NCBI GenBank assembly: GCA_003251535.1
Contig: QKFD01000113.1
Location: 1-38,119 of the forward strand
Direction: 5' to 3'
Source: Chromatiales bacterium
GTDB taxonomy: Bacteria > Pseudomonadota > Gammaproteobacteria > Thiohalomonadales > Thiohalomonadaceae
Length of the DNA: 38,119 bases
Of the stretch, positions 8,761 to 15,933 are shown piece after piece (position 1 is the stretch's first letter; each line of letters opens with the position of its first letter). The notes under the pieces were generated by a model that was not told the DNA's origin, did not search any database, and saw nothing but the letters and a program-made list of their open reading frames with translations. The translations under genes were made by a program, and so were the position numbers.

Positions 8761-10272
8761 ATGTCCCAACCCGCTGCCGATCAGCCCCCCGTGGTCGCCG
8801 CTGTCGATCTCGGATCCAATAGTTTTCACATGATTGTGGCGCAGCCACTGGATGGAGAGCTGCGCATCATCGACCGCCTCCGCGAGCCGGTCCGCCTCGC
8901 ATCGGGCCTCGATGCCGACAATCAGCTGGCAGAGGATGCCCGACAGCGGGCCCTCGCCTGCCTCTCCCGCTTTGGTCAGCGTCTCGCCGGGATGCCCTCG
9001 GGGAGTGTACGGGCGGTGGGTACCAACACCCTGCGCAAGGCCAAGGGGACCGATGACCTACTGACCCGCGCCGCCGAGGCGCTCGGCCACCCCATCGAGG
9101 TGATCGCTGGGCGTGAGGAGGCGCGACTCATCTATCTGGGGGTCTCCCACAGCCGCCCGGCCCTGGATGGCCGCCAGCTGGTGATGGATATCGGCGGCGG
9201 CAGCACCGAGTTCATCATCGGCGAGCGGTTTGAGCCGCTGCTGATGGAGAGTCTGTTCATGGGCTGCGTCAGCATGACCCAGGCCTACTTCGCCGACGGC
9301 ACCCTGAGCGAGAAGGCGATGAAGCGGGCAGAGATCGCCGCCGGTGTGGAGCTGCAACCGATCAAACGCCCCTTCCGCCAGCTCGGTTGGCAGGTAGCGG
9401 CAGGGGCGTCGGGCACCATCCGCGCCATCGGCGAGGTGGTGCGGCAGATGGGTTGGTCTGAGGGCACCATCACCCGTGACGCCTTAGTGCGCCTGCGGCG
9501 GACGGTGGTGGAGTTGGGTCATGTCAATAAGTTATCGACCCTCAAGGGGTTGCGGGAGGAGCGGGCGCCGGTGTTCGCCGGTGGCCTGGCGGTGCTTCAG
9601 GCCGCCTTCAACGCCCTTGAGATCGAGGAGATGGCGGTGGCCGACTGGGCACTGCGCGAGGGGCTGATCTACGATCTCATCGGCCGCATCAACCACGAGG
9701 ATGTGCGCGAGCGGACCATCCTCGGCATCTGCCAACGCTACGGTACCGATGTGGAGCAGGCCCAGCGCATCGACGGCACGGCCCAGACACTCCTGCATCA
9801 ACTCGCCCCGGCGTGGGGCATGGTGGGTGAGGAGTGCGCCTCACAGCTGCTGCACTGGGCGGCGCGGTTACATGAGATTGGCCTGGTGGTGGCCCACAAC
9901 CAGTACCACAAACACGCCGCCTACCTCATCGAGAACGCCGATCTGCCTGGCTTCTCGCGCCAAGAGCAGCACCTATTGGCGCTCCTAGTGCGGGTCCATC
10001 GCCGTAAATTTGCCGATCCCCTGTTCAAGGACCTGCCCAAGGGCCAGAGTGAGCGGGCGGTACGCCTGGCGGTGGTGCTGCGCCTGGCGGTGCTACTGCA
10101 CCGCAGCCGCAGTGAGCAGCCGCTACCAGCGATTGGGGTGGAGGCGAGCAACGGCCACCTCAGCTTGAAATTTCCCCCGGGTTGGCTGGATCAACACCCC
10201 TTGACCCAGGCGGACCTGAGCCAAGAGGCGGAGTATCTGACAGCGGCCAAGGTGGGACTCAGCTTCGAGTAA
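8761..10272 (+). CDS. ppx: Exopolyphosphatase
   Basis: Ppx removes terminal phosphates from inorganic polyphosphate in the cytoplasm. The 503-aa protein has the sugar-kinase/Hsp70-like phosphate-binding signatures: AVDLGSNSFHMIV near residues 14-26 and MDIGGGSTEF near residue 142. A C-terminal HD-like region follows (LHWAARLHEIGLVVAHNQYHKHAAYLIENA). Length agrees with E. coli Ppx (513 aa). The start is the ATG at 8761, where family-like sequence begins, although the frame is open 22 codons upstream. The usual partner ppk is not adjacent. The gene ends 25 bases from the convergent ectC, with only a short G/C stem between them. GppA is a paralogue of similar layout; the full C-terminal domain and length fit Ppx better. 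Confidence 0.9.
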   Translation: MSQPAADQPPVVAAVDLGSNSFHMIVAQPLDGELRIIDRLREPVRLASGLDADNQLAEDARQRALACLSRFGQRLAGMPSGSVRAVGTNTLRKAKGTDDLLTRAAEALGHPIEVIAGREEARLIYLGVSHSRPALDGRQLVMDIGGGSTEFIIGERFEPLLMESLFMGCVSMTQAYFADGTLSEKAMKRAEIAAGVELQPIKRPFRQLGWQVAAGASGTIRAIGEVVRQMGWSEGTITRDALVRLRRTVVELGHVNKLSTLKGLREERAPVFAGGLAVLQAAFNALEIEEMAVADWALREGLIYDLIGRINHEDVRERTILGICQRYGTDVEQAQRIDGTAQTLLHQLAPAWGMVGEECASQLLHWAARLHEIGLVVAHNQYHKHAAYLIENADLPGFSRQEQHLLALLVRVHRRKFADPLFKDLPKGQSERAVRLAVVLRLAVLLHRSRSEQPLPAIGVEASNGHLSLKFPPGWLDQHPLTQADLSQEAEYLTAAKVGLSFE

Positions 10273-10297
10273 CCCCCGGAGAGGGGGGAAACCTCCC

Positions 10298-10687
10298 CTA
10301 CTCCGCCGGTGGATAGGCGCCGTCGGCGTCGTGGACCTCTTCACCGGTCACCGGGGGATTGAAGACGCACACCAGATGAAGCTCGCTGGTGGCCCGTAGC
10401 AGATGCTCGTCGTGGTTGTTGAGGGCGTAGAGGGTGCCGGGGCGGATGGGGTGGATGGTGCCGTTGGCCAGCTCCTCGATCTCCCCCTCCCCCCCGACGC
10501 AGTAGACCGCCTCTAGGTGGTGCTTGTACCAAAGATGGGTCTCGGTACCGGCGAAGATGACGGTATCGTGCATGGAGAAGCCCATGCCATCCCCCTTCAA
10601 CAGCAGCCGCCGGCTGACCCAGTGGCCATTGGGGTCACGCACATCCCGCTCGGTGCCGAGGGCCGCTTGTAAAGTCCGGACAATCAT
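10298..10687 (-). CDS. ectC: L-ectoine synthase
   Basis: Catalyses cyclisation of N-gamma-acetyl-diaminobutyrate to ectoine, the last step of the pathway. The 129-aa protein is a small cupin of normal EctC length, with the diagnostic N-terminus MIVRTLQAALGTERDV, the block ETHLWYKHHLEAVYCVGGEGEIE (about 49-71) and NNHDEHLLRA (about 90-99) carrying iron and substrate ligands. Its ATG overlaps the end of ectB by 4 bases, indicating translational coupling. It is the last gene of the ectABC unit. No ectD (hydroxylase) or ask (aspartokinase) follows; ppx arrives convergently instead. Confidence 0.97.
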   Translation of the reverse strand: MIVRTLQAALGTERDVRDPNGHWVSRRLLLKGDGMGFSMHDTVIFAGTETHLWYKHHLEAVYCVGGEGEIEELANGTIHPIRPGTLYALNNHDEHLLRATSELHLVCVFNPPVTGEEVHDADGAYPPAE

Positions 10688-11961
10688 GCGGCACTCCCCC
10701 GCAGGTTGGCATCCTTCCGCTCCAACAGCTCGCCAATCACCTCATCAATAATGGTGAGCCCTTCACGCAGGGTCTCCTCGTCGATGGTGAGGGCGGAGAG
10801 GAACTTGAGCACGCTATCGTCAGCGCCGGCCAACTCGATCAGCAGCCCCCGTTGGAACGCCTCCCGGCTCACCTCACCGGCAAAGCCTGGACGTGGGATA
10901 TCGAGCCCCCAGACCATGCCAACCCCCCGCACCTTGGCCTCCAGCGAGCTGTACTTGGCGGCGATGCGATTCAGCTCCTCGGCCATGATATTGCCCTTGT
11001 AGGCAACGGCCTCGGCGAGGTCGAGGTTATCCCAGTAGCCAAGGGCCTGGGTGGCGGCGACAAAGGCGAGGTTGTTGCCGCGGAAGGTGCCGGTATGCTC
11101 CCCCGGTTTCCACTGGTCCAGCTGCGGCCGCATCAGCAGCATCGCCAGCGGCATCCCACCGCCGATGGATTTGGAGAGGGTCACCATATCGGGGTGGATC
11201 CCGGCACGCTCGAAGCTGAAGAAGGTGCCCGTGCGGCCGTTGCCCACCTGGATGTCGTCAATGATGAGCAGGATATCGAACTCCCGGCAGAGCTGCTCCA
11301 GCTGCTGCAACCAGCTGATGGAGGCGACGTTGATCCCCCCCTCCCCCTGCACCGTCTCGACAATGACGGCCGCCGGGAGATCGACGCCGCTGCTCTTGTC
11401 TGAGAGGAATTTGCGCAGGTATTCGATGGTGTTGACCTCCGGTCCAAAGTAGCCGTCAAACGGCATATGGACCGAGTTCACCCGCATCCCAAAGAACTCG
11501 TCACGATAGAAGTTGTTGGCGGTCACCGCCAACGAGCCCAGGGTGAGGCCATGGTATCCGTTGGTGAAAGCGATGATGTTGGAGCGCCGCTTCACCAGCC
11601 GCGCCAACTTCAGTGCCGTCTCTACCGCGTTGGTGCCCGTCGGGCCGGTGAACTGGATTTTGTAGTCCAGATTGCGCGGGGTGAGGATGGTGTCCTGAAA
11701 CTTCTGGAGAAAGATCTTCTTCGCCACCGTCGCCTTGTCCAGCCCATGGACAATGCCATCCCGCTGGAGATACTCAATCAGCGCGGCGCTGATGAGCGGG
11801 TTGTTGTGGCCGTAGTTGAGGGTGCCGGCGCCGGCAAAGAAGTCGATGTAACGCTTGCCCTGCTCGTCATGCAGCAGGGACCCTCTGGCGGTGTCAAACA
11901 CGGCGGGGAAGGAGCGGATATAGCCGCGCACTTCCGACTCAAGCTGTTCAAAGATCCGCAT
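10684..11961 (-). CDS. ectB: Diaminobutyrate--2-oxoglutarate transaminase
   Basis: A PLP enzyme that converts aspartate-semialdehyde to L-2,4-diaminobutyrate, the first dedicated step of ectoine synthesis. The 425-aa class III aminotransferase shows FTGPTGTNAVETALKLAR (104-121), IIDDIQVGNGRTGTFFSF (233-250) and the PLP lysine K264 in TLSKSIGGGMPLAM. Length is typical of EctB. The start ATG at 11961 is preceded by TAAGGAGATTATCCG, a strong ribosome site. It lies 12 bases after ectA and overlaps ectC by 4, giving a compact ectABC operon. Confidence 0.97.
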   Translation of the reverse strand: MRIFEQLESEVRGYIRSFPAVFDTARGSLLHDEQGKRYIDFFAGAGTLNYGHNNPLISAALIEYLQRDGIVHGLDKATVAKKIFLQKFQDTILTPRNLDYKIQFTGPTGTNAVETALKLARLVKRRSNIIAFTNGYHGLTLGSLAVTANNFYRDEFFGMRVNSVHMPFDGYFGPEVNTIEYLRKFLSDKSSGVDLPAAVIVETVQGEGGINVASISWLQQLEQLCREFDILLIIDDIQVGNGRTGTFFSFERAGIHPDMVTLSKSIGGGMPLAMLLMRPQLDQWKPGEHTGTFRGNNLAFVAATQALGYWDNLDLAEAVAYKGNIMAEELNRIAAKYSSLEAKVRGVGMVWGLDIPRPGFAGEVSREAFQRGLLIELAGADDSVLKFLSALTIDEETLREGLTIIDEVIGELLERKDANLRGSAA

Positions 11962-11973
11962 CGGATAATCTCC

Positions 11974-12474
11974 TTAAATTCGTGGCTGACGAAGGGGGCC
12001 GACGCTGAGCAGCAGCTCCTCTTCGTGACCGTCGCTAAAACGCTCCCGATCGAGCCACAGGCACTCCGTCAGGGGCGCGGCGTGGCGCTCTGCCAAGCGG
12101 GCGAAGACCCGGCGGGAGGCGTCGTTGGAGGGGGAAACGGTGACATCCAGGTGGGTAACCCCAGCCGAGGCGGGGCACTCCAGTAGCCAAGCGACCATGC
12201 GGCTGGCGAGACCACGCCCGCGCAGTTCACCCGCTACGGCCATCTGCCAGACGAATAGCCGCTCCCCGTGGTCTGGCTGGCGATAGGCGGAGAGAAACCC
12301 CACCAGGCGTCCATCTAACTCCGCCACAACGCAGGTGCTGGCGAAATGGCTGCAAAGAAGGTAATAGGCGTAGGCCGAATTGAGGTCGAGCGGTGGGCTC
12401 GCGGCGATCAGATGGTGGACTTGGGCGCCATCGCTGAGGGTTGGATGGCGCAGGACAAGGTCAGCTTCGGGCAT
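11974..12474 (-). CDS. ectA: L-2,4-diaminobutyrate N-acetyltransferase
   Basis: A GNAT-fold enzyme that acetylates diaminobutyrate with acetyl-CoA to N-gamma-acetyl-diaminobutyrate, the second ectoine step. The 166-aa protein has the EctA substrate region HHLIAASPPLDLNSAYAYYLL (about 21-41) and the acetyl-CoA loop WQMAVAGELRGRGLASRMV (about 91-109). It is the first gene of ectABC. The ATG at 12474 has no good Shine-Dalgarno sequence, which is unusual for the head gene of a stress operon. A GGTCCG/CGGACC inverted repeat (12480-12485 and 12496-12501) sits just upstream in the leader and might affect translation; that is inference. Confidence 0.95.
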   Translation of the reverse strand: MPEADLVLRHPTLSDGAQVHHLIAASPPLDLNSAYAYYLLCSHFASTCVVAELDGRLVGFLSAYRQPDHGERLFVWQMAVAGELRGRGLASRMVAWLLECPASAGVTHLDVTVSPSNDASRRVFARLAERHAAPLTECLWLDRERFSDGHEEELLLSVGPLRQPRI

Positions 12475-12510
12475 CCATCGGTCCGGGTTGCTTGTCGGAC
12501 CCGCAGCATA

Positions 12511-12530
12511 TTACTTTGACGTCAAAATGT
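12511..12530 (-). promoter_or_regulatory. Palindrome and predicted ectABC promoter core; candidate EctR operator
   Basis: TTTGACGTCAAA at 12515-12526 is a perfect 12-bp palindrome between divergent ectA and ectR. On the minus strand a TAATAT -10-like box (12509-12514) directly abuts it, so the palindrome would fill the ectA promoter spacer, a usual place for a MarR-type repressor to block polymerase. The matching -35 is weak. Assignment to EctR is inferred from position and symmetry only. Confidence 0.5.
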
Positions 12531-12614
12531 CCATCACGGATGGCTCACCTGTAATTTGCCCAAGATACGGCTGGATATCGGGTTTACGACACTATTTAGA
12601 GCTTAGAACACAAA

Positions 12615-13229
12615 ATGATTATCGAGCGACATGAAGAGGTATTGGTGGCCCTGCGGCGCATCATTCGGGCGGTGGATCTCCACTCCAAGCGGCTCATGCA
12701 GTCGGTCGGCCTCTCTGGCCCGCAGCTGGTCCTACTGAAGACCTTGGCGCGGGAGGGGCCGCTCACCACCGGCCGTTTGGCCCGCCTCGCCAGCCTCTCC
12801 CAGGGGACCATCTCGGCCATCCTGGATCGGCTGGAGAGGCGCGGTTTCACCGCTCGCACCCGCTCCGAGAGCGACCGCCGGGAGGTGGTGGTCACCCTCA
12901 CTGACGAGGGTCGGCGCACCGTGGGTTCGGCGCCAGACCTGCTGCAAGAGAGCTTCATCCAGAGCTTTAAGGGGTTGGCCGATTGGGAGCAGACCCAGCT
13001 ACTGGCCTCCCTCCAGCGCCTGGCCCAGATGATGGATGCCGCCGATCTCGACGCCTCCCCCTACCTGGAGACACGACCGCTAGATGGTTCCTGGGAGGCG
13101 GGGGAGGAGAAGCGAGGTGCGCAGACGGCGGAGCAGCAGGGCCCACCCGCCATCAGTAAACCGCGCCGACGGAGCGGGGGCCGACGTCCCCAAGGGGGCC
13201 CCGAGGGCGGAGCAGAGCCCGCGGGTTGA
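12615..13229 (+). CDS. ectR: MarR-family regulator of ectoine synthesis, EctR-like
   Basis: A 204-aa winged-helix regulator divergent from ectABC, the arrangement known for EctR repressors in halotolerant methylotrophs and other proteobacteria. The MarR fold is visible: N-terminal dimerisation helices (1-45), helix-turn-helix LTTGRLARLASLSQGTISAILDRLERRG (50-77) and a wing with the MarR hallmark SESDRREVVVTLTDEGR (84-100). C-terminal helices run to about 150. From about 155 to 204 there is a low-complexity tail rich in Gly, Arg, Pro and Glu, longer than ordinary MarR proteins (about 140-160 aa). The ATG at 12615 has no clear ribosome site. It probably represses ectABC at low salinity, by family analogy. 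A read-through of a lost stop could explain the tail. Confidence 0.85.
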   Translation: MIIERHEEVLVALRRIIRAVDLHSKRLMQSVGLSGPQLVLLKTLAREGPLTTGRLARLASLSQGTISAILDRLERRGFTARTRSESDRREVVVTLTDEGRRTVGSAPDLLQESFIQSFKGLADWEQTQLLASLQRLAQMMDAADLDASPYLETRPLDGSWEAGEEKRGAQTAEQQGPPAISKPRRRSGGRRPQGGPEGGAEPAG

Positions 13230-13298
13230 GGTTTTTGCTGCGGCAGCGGGGGCGTCTGGCGGGCAGCGCCGGCAAGGGGGACGGAAACCCAAAAATTT

Positions 13299-13314
13299 CT
13301 TGTGGATCCACAAG
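13299..13314. promoter_or_regulatory. Perfect 16-bp palindrome upstream of the 388-aa gene
   Basis: CTTGTGGATCCACAAG at 13299-13314 is fully self-complementary and sits 60 bases before the ATG of the unknown gene. A TACAAT -10-like box follows at about 13328-13333, so the palindrome lies near the -35 position. This looks like a dimeric repressor or activator site; no factor can be named. Confidence 0.55.
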
Positions 13315-13373
13315 GATGATAGGGTTACTACAATGCCGCTTCGCTACTTTAAGAGAGCCTGACGGAGAGGCAG

Positions 13374-14540
13374 ATGCAGACCGGCCCGCGCGAGATAGTC
13401 ACCCCCTTCCGCCCCATTCCACTGGATGTTCCAGAGGGGATGAAGCCCAATGAGTTCTTCAACAGCACCGAAAATCTAAATGATCTGGTCCATAACAATG
13501 GGCTGTTGATCAACCCCGAAAATCTGCTGCTCTACCGCAAGGCGTTGGGCCACTCCAACGAGTTCGACACCTCCATCATCTACAACACCTCCCGCACCAT
13601 CCTCGATCCGCTGGGGCGACCGGTGCGGCGTACCCAGGTACCGGTGGAGGTTCGCCGGGTCTGGAATCGGATGAACCAGATCATCATCCAGTACATGCTG
13701 GAGCGTTACCCAGATCCCGGCCAGCATCTGCTGCTGGCCGGTGAGGCGAGCCTGGATGCCACCTGGCCCCTCACCTCCCCCGGGGTACCCAGCATCCGCA
13801 TGTTGCACAACCACTTCATCGTCTTCCCCATGGCCACCCTGCGTGACGCGGAGCTGGCCGACTCGAAGAACCCCAACCTCACTGACGGTGGCCAACACAG
13901 CCTGTTTCAGGCCTACATGCGCGATGTCTACCGCAAGTTCTTTGATCGCGCCCTCGATCTCACCCTCCTCAGCCCTGCCGCCAGCAGCGACTCCCGCATT
14001 GAGCTGACCGGCTATCCCCAGGGACTGCCGAGCTGGGAGATCCGCGGTGGCGTGGAGTCGCTAAAAGAGGTGCAGTTTTGGCGCGAATATGACGCCATCC
14101 TCCAGGGCTTCCTCGACTTCTACCGCTCATTCTTCAGCCAGGTCTCCACCCGCAACGCGCCGATGCTGCAAGATCTCTACTTCCCGCAGCAGGTGGAGGA
14201 TGTGCTGCTCAACGACAACGACTTCCTCGCCACCGCCAAGCGGGTACGCGATCGCTGCATCACCGACGCCAAATATGCCAACTCCATCCGTTGGCAGCCC
14301 GCCTTCAAGCAGCTCATCTACCGCAATGACGAGGGCAAGCTCATCGTCACCATCAGCCAAAACTCCATCGGCAACGCCATTACTGAGCTGCTCGGGGTGG
14401 TGGTGAAGCGGGTACCGGATGCCGACGCCTATGCCCAAACCGAGCCCGCCCTGATAGAGCGGTTGGTGGAGGTACGTCAACGGCTGGTGGAGGCCGATCT
14501 GGGACAGGGGATCGCCACGGAACACTGGGCAGCGCAGTAG
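13374..14540 (+). CDS. Conserved-looking soluble protein of unknown function
   Basis: I do not recognise this 388-aa protein. It has no signal peptide or membrane segment and is rich in aromatic and polar residues, so a cytoplasmic globular protein is expected. Visible blocks are PVRRTQVPVEVRRVWNRMN (about 83-101), PSIRMLHNHFIVFPMATLRD (about 139-158) with a paired H-x-H, and YRNDEGKLIVTISQNSIGN (about 318-336). The HNHFIVFP block could hold a metal or phosphate site but proves nothing. The start is the ATG at 13374, with GGAG nine bases upstream. Coding quality is good: normal codon use and a long uninterrupted frame. It is transcribed in the same direction as ectR but has its own promoter-like region with a perfect palindrome, so independent regulation is likely. 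Confidence 0.8.
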   Translation: MQTGPREIVTPFRPIPLDVPEGMKPNEFFNSTENLNDLVHNNGLLINPENLLLYRKALGHSNEFDTSIIYNTSRTILDPLGRPVRRTQVPVEVRRVWNRMNQIIIQYMLERYPDPGQHLLLAGEASLDATWPLTSPGVPSIRMLHNHFIVFPMATLRDAELADSKNPNLTDGGQHSLFQAYMRDVYRKFFDRALDLTLLSPAASSDSRIELTGYPQGLPSWEIRGGVESLKEVQFWREYDAILQGFLDFYRSFFSQVSTRNAPMLQDLYFPQQVEDVLLNDNDFLATAKRVRDRCITDAKYANSIRWQPAFKQLIYRNDEGKLIVTISQNSIGNAITELLGVVVKRVPDADAYAQTEPALIERLVEVRQRLVEADLGQGIATEHWAAQ

Positions 14541-14558
14541 GCATACTGCCTCGGTGAT

Positions 14559-14661
14559 GCCCCCCTAAACCACGGGGGGCGCCCAGGATGGGCAGTGCGA
14601 AGGCCCGGCCAAGCAAGACCTACCGACCAAGCTGCCCCCTCCACTCTAGGCGGAGGGGGCA
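14559..14661. terminator. Two G/C hairpins between convergent genes
   Basis: GCCCCCC (14559-14565) pairs with GGGGGGC (14574-14580), and TGCCCCCTCC (14633-14642) pairs with GGAGGGGGCA (14652-14661). They lie between the end of the unknown gene (+) and the end of the SRPBCC gene (-), where bidirectional termination is expected. Neither has a T-run, so they may only protect 3' ends. Confidence 0.45.
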
Positions 14662-14721
14662 CTGGGCCGTCGGCCGGGACGGGCAACTAGCAGGGACTAC
14701 TTTTCCGCTACTGATACCGTG

Positions 14722-15195
14722 CTATGCCGCTGCAATCATCCGCCCCGTAGTGAGGTAGTGCTGGATGGCCGCAGCAAAGTGCTGCATAAACTCGGCAAAA
14801 CTCTGCGCGGTAAACTCATCCACCACCGGCTCGCCCGCCGCCCCTATGGCGGTGTGGGCGTAGGTAATAGTGGCGCGGGTGTGGCCCTCTGGCTCGGGTT
14901 CGATAGCGATGGAGAATCGGCTCACCGTGGCCTCTGGGACAGTTCGATAGATCTCTAGCCACCGCTCCGGCTCATACCCGGTCACAACCCATATCGCATC
15001 ACTTGAGCCTTCGGCCTCGATAAAGATGCAGTCGCGCTCCATCAAACCGGAGTTGGAGACAACTAACTTGGGATCCCAGTCGGGGATCCAATCGGTCTCC
15101 CGCACGGGGCAGAGCAGAGGAAACACCTGAGCCGGTGTCCCATGCCAAATCTGCACCACACTGTGCTCCTGTCGCTTCGGCTGGATAATCTTCAT
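14722..15195 (-). CDS. SRPBCC-fold (START/polyketide-cyclase-like) protein
   Basis: A 157-aa protein with the helix-grip pattern of SRPBCC proteins: an early hot-dog-like strand (HSVVQIWHGTPAQVFPLLCP, about 11-30), central strands with DAIWVVTGYEPERWLEIYRT and a long C-terminal helix EFTAQSFAEFMQHFAAAIQHYL (about 127-148). Such proteins bind hydrophobic ligands in a cavity; the ligand here is unknown. The ribosome site GAGAGGAGAACTCC directly precedes the ATG at 15195. The leader contains a nested hairpin (15210-15271). It may be cotranscribed with the VOC gene upstream (stop at 15372), 176 bases away. Confidence 0.75.
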   Translation of the reverse strand: MKIIQPKRQEHSVVQIWHGTPAQVFPLLCPVRETDWIPDWDPKLVVSNSGLMERDCIFIEAEGSSDAIWVVTGYEPERWLEIYRTVPEATVSRFSIAIEPEPEGHTRATITYAHTAIGAAGEPVVDEFTAQSFAEFMQHFAAAIQHYLTTGRMIAAA

Positions 15196-15209
15196 GGAGT
15201 TCTCCTCTC

Positions 15210-15271
15210 AAAGGTATATCAGGGTCGGCGACGACCTCATCGCCGACCCACACCCTAGGCGGTATACCTTT
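15210..15271 (-). promoter_or_regulatory. Nested inverted repeats in the leader of the SRPBCC gene
   Basis: AAAGGTATA (15210-15218) is complementary to TATACCTTT (15263-15271). Inside it GGGTCGGCGA (15222-15231) is complementary to TCGCCGACCC (15240-15249) around an 8-base loop. The distal arm ends 15 bases before the start codon, next to the ribosome site GGAGAA. This could be an RNA leader controlling translation, or a double operator. No known riboswitch class is recognised. Confidence 0.55.
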
Positions 15272-15371
15272 AGACAGGTCAATCCAGCGTGCGCCACGGC
15301 CTGCCAGCCAACCCCACTATCGAAAGTCGCCTACCGTCCAGGCCAGTAGGTGCCATACATTGCGGCAAAAC

Positions 15372-15815
15372 TTAATCGACCGCGGGCCAGTGGTCGTGGC
15401 GCGTCCGGCGCTCTTGGCGATAGTTGGTGATCTCCAGGCGAGTCCCGTCGGGGTCAACGAGAAAAGTAGCCCAGTAGTCTGCGGCATATTCGGGATAGAG
15501 CCGCGCCTCGGTTGCCTCAATACCGTGGTTCCGCAGCGTGTTGGCCACTGCCACTACATCGGCAATCGACTCTACCCGCAAGCAGAGATGGTGCAGCCCA
15601 GGCCCCGATGTAGGACGGGCCGAAGAGGGATCGGCAGGTCGCAGCACATAGCCAAAGTGACGGTTGAAGTAGTGGATGTGGGGCGCTGCCGCCAGATCGA
15701 ACTTCTGCTTTTTAAATCCGAGCGTCTGACCCAGTAACCGATCGTAGAAGGGCTCTGCCCACCCCAGATCGGAGACCGCGATAAAGATGTGATCAATCCC
15801 GATGACCTCTACCAT
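15372..15815 (-). CDS. VOC-family (glyoxalase I fold) protein
   Basis: A 147-aa single vicinal-oxygen-chelate domain. It begins with the typical strand VIGIDHIFIAVSDL (metal ligand H9), has the second-half strand GLHHLCLRVESI (H75/H76) and ends with DPDGTRLEITNY (ligand E128), so the metal site appears intact. Members include lactoylglutathione lyase, methylmalonyl-CoA epimerase and resistance proteins; sequence alone does not choose between them. It lies downstream of ychF but is separated from it by a strong terminator, so it has its own promoter within 15816-15840 or is read through. The neighbouring small SRPBCC gene suggests the two act on a shared small molecule, which is inference. Confidence 0.82.
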   Translation of the reverse strand: MVEVIGIDHIFIAVSDLGWAEPFYDRLLGQTLGFKKQKFDLAAAPHIHYFNRHFGYVLRPADPSSARPTSGPGLHHLCLRVESIADVVAVANTLRNHGIEATEARLYPEYAADYWATFLVDPDGTRLEITNYRQERRTRHDHWPAVD

Positions 15816-15840
15816 CTTCCCCTCTCTCTAGGCCGCCCCA

Positions 15841-15883
15841 AACAGAGAGCCCCCACCGCTATCGACTTCAGCGGTGGGGGCTC
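15841..15883 (-). terminator. Intrinsic terminator downstream of ychF
   Basis: GAGCCCCCACCGCT (15847-15860) pairs perfectly with AGCGGTGGGGGCTC (15870-15883): a 14-bp stem with a 9-base loop. On the minus strand it is followed by TCTGTTT. It lies 50 bases past the ychF stop. Confidence 0.85.
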
Positions 15884-15933
15884 GGGGGGGGGGTGGCCGA
15901 CACCCTAGCCGGTCGCGGGAGCGACGGCCCGAC

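Noticed and set aside
10273-10297. G/C hairpin between ppx and ectC as terminator
   Set aside because: The stem is about 5 bp, has no T-run and overlaps the ectC stop; support is too weak to list.
11467-12186. 239-aa plus-strand frame across ectB and ectA
   Set aside because: It spans two real genes on the other strand and their junction, and has no family features.
13080-13362. Frames overlapping the ectR tail on both strands
   Set aside because: Low-complexity G/C-rich sequence opens all frames here; the MarR frame is the only one with a domain.
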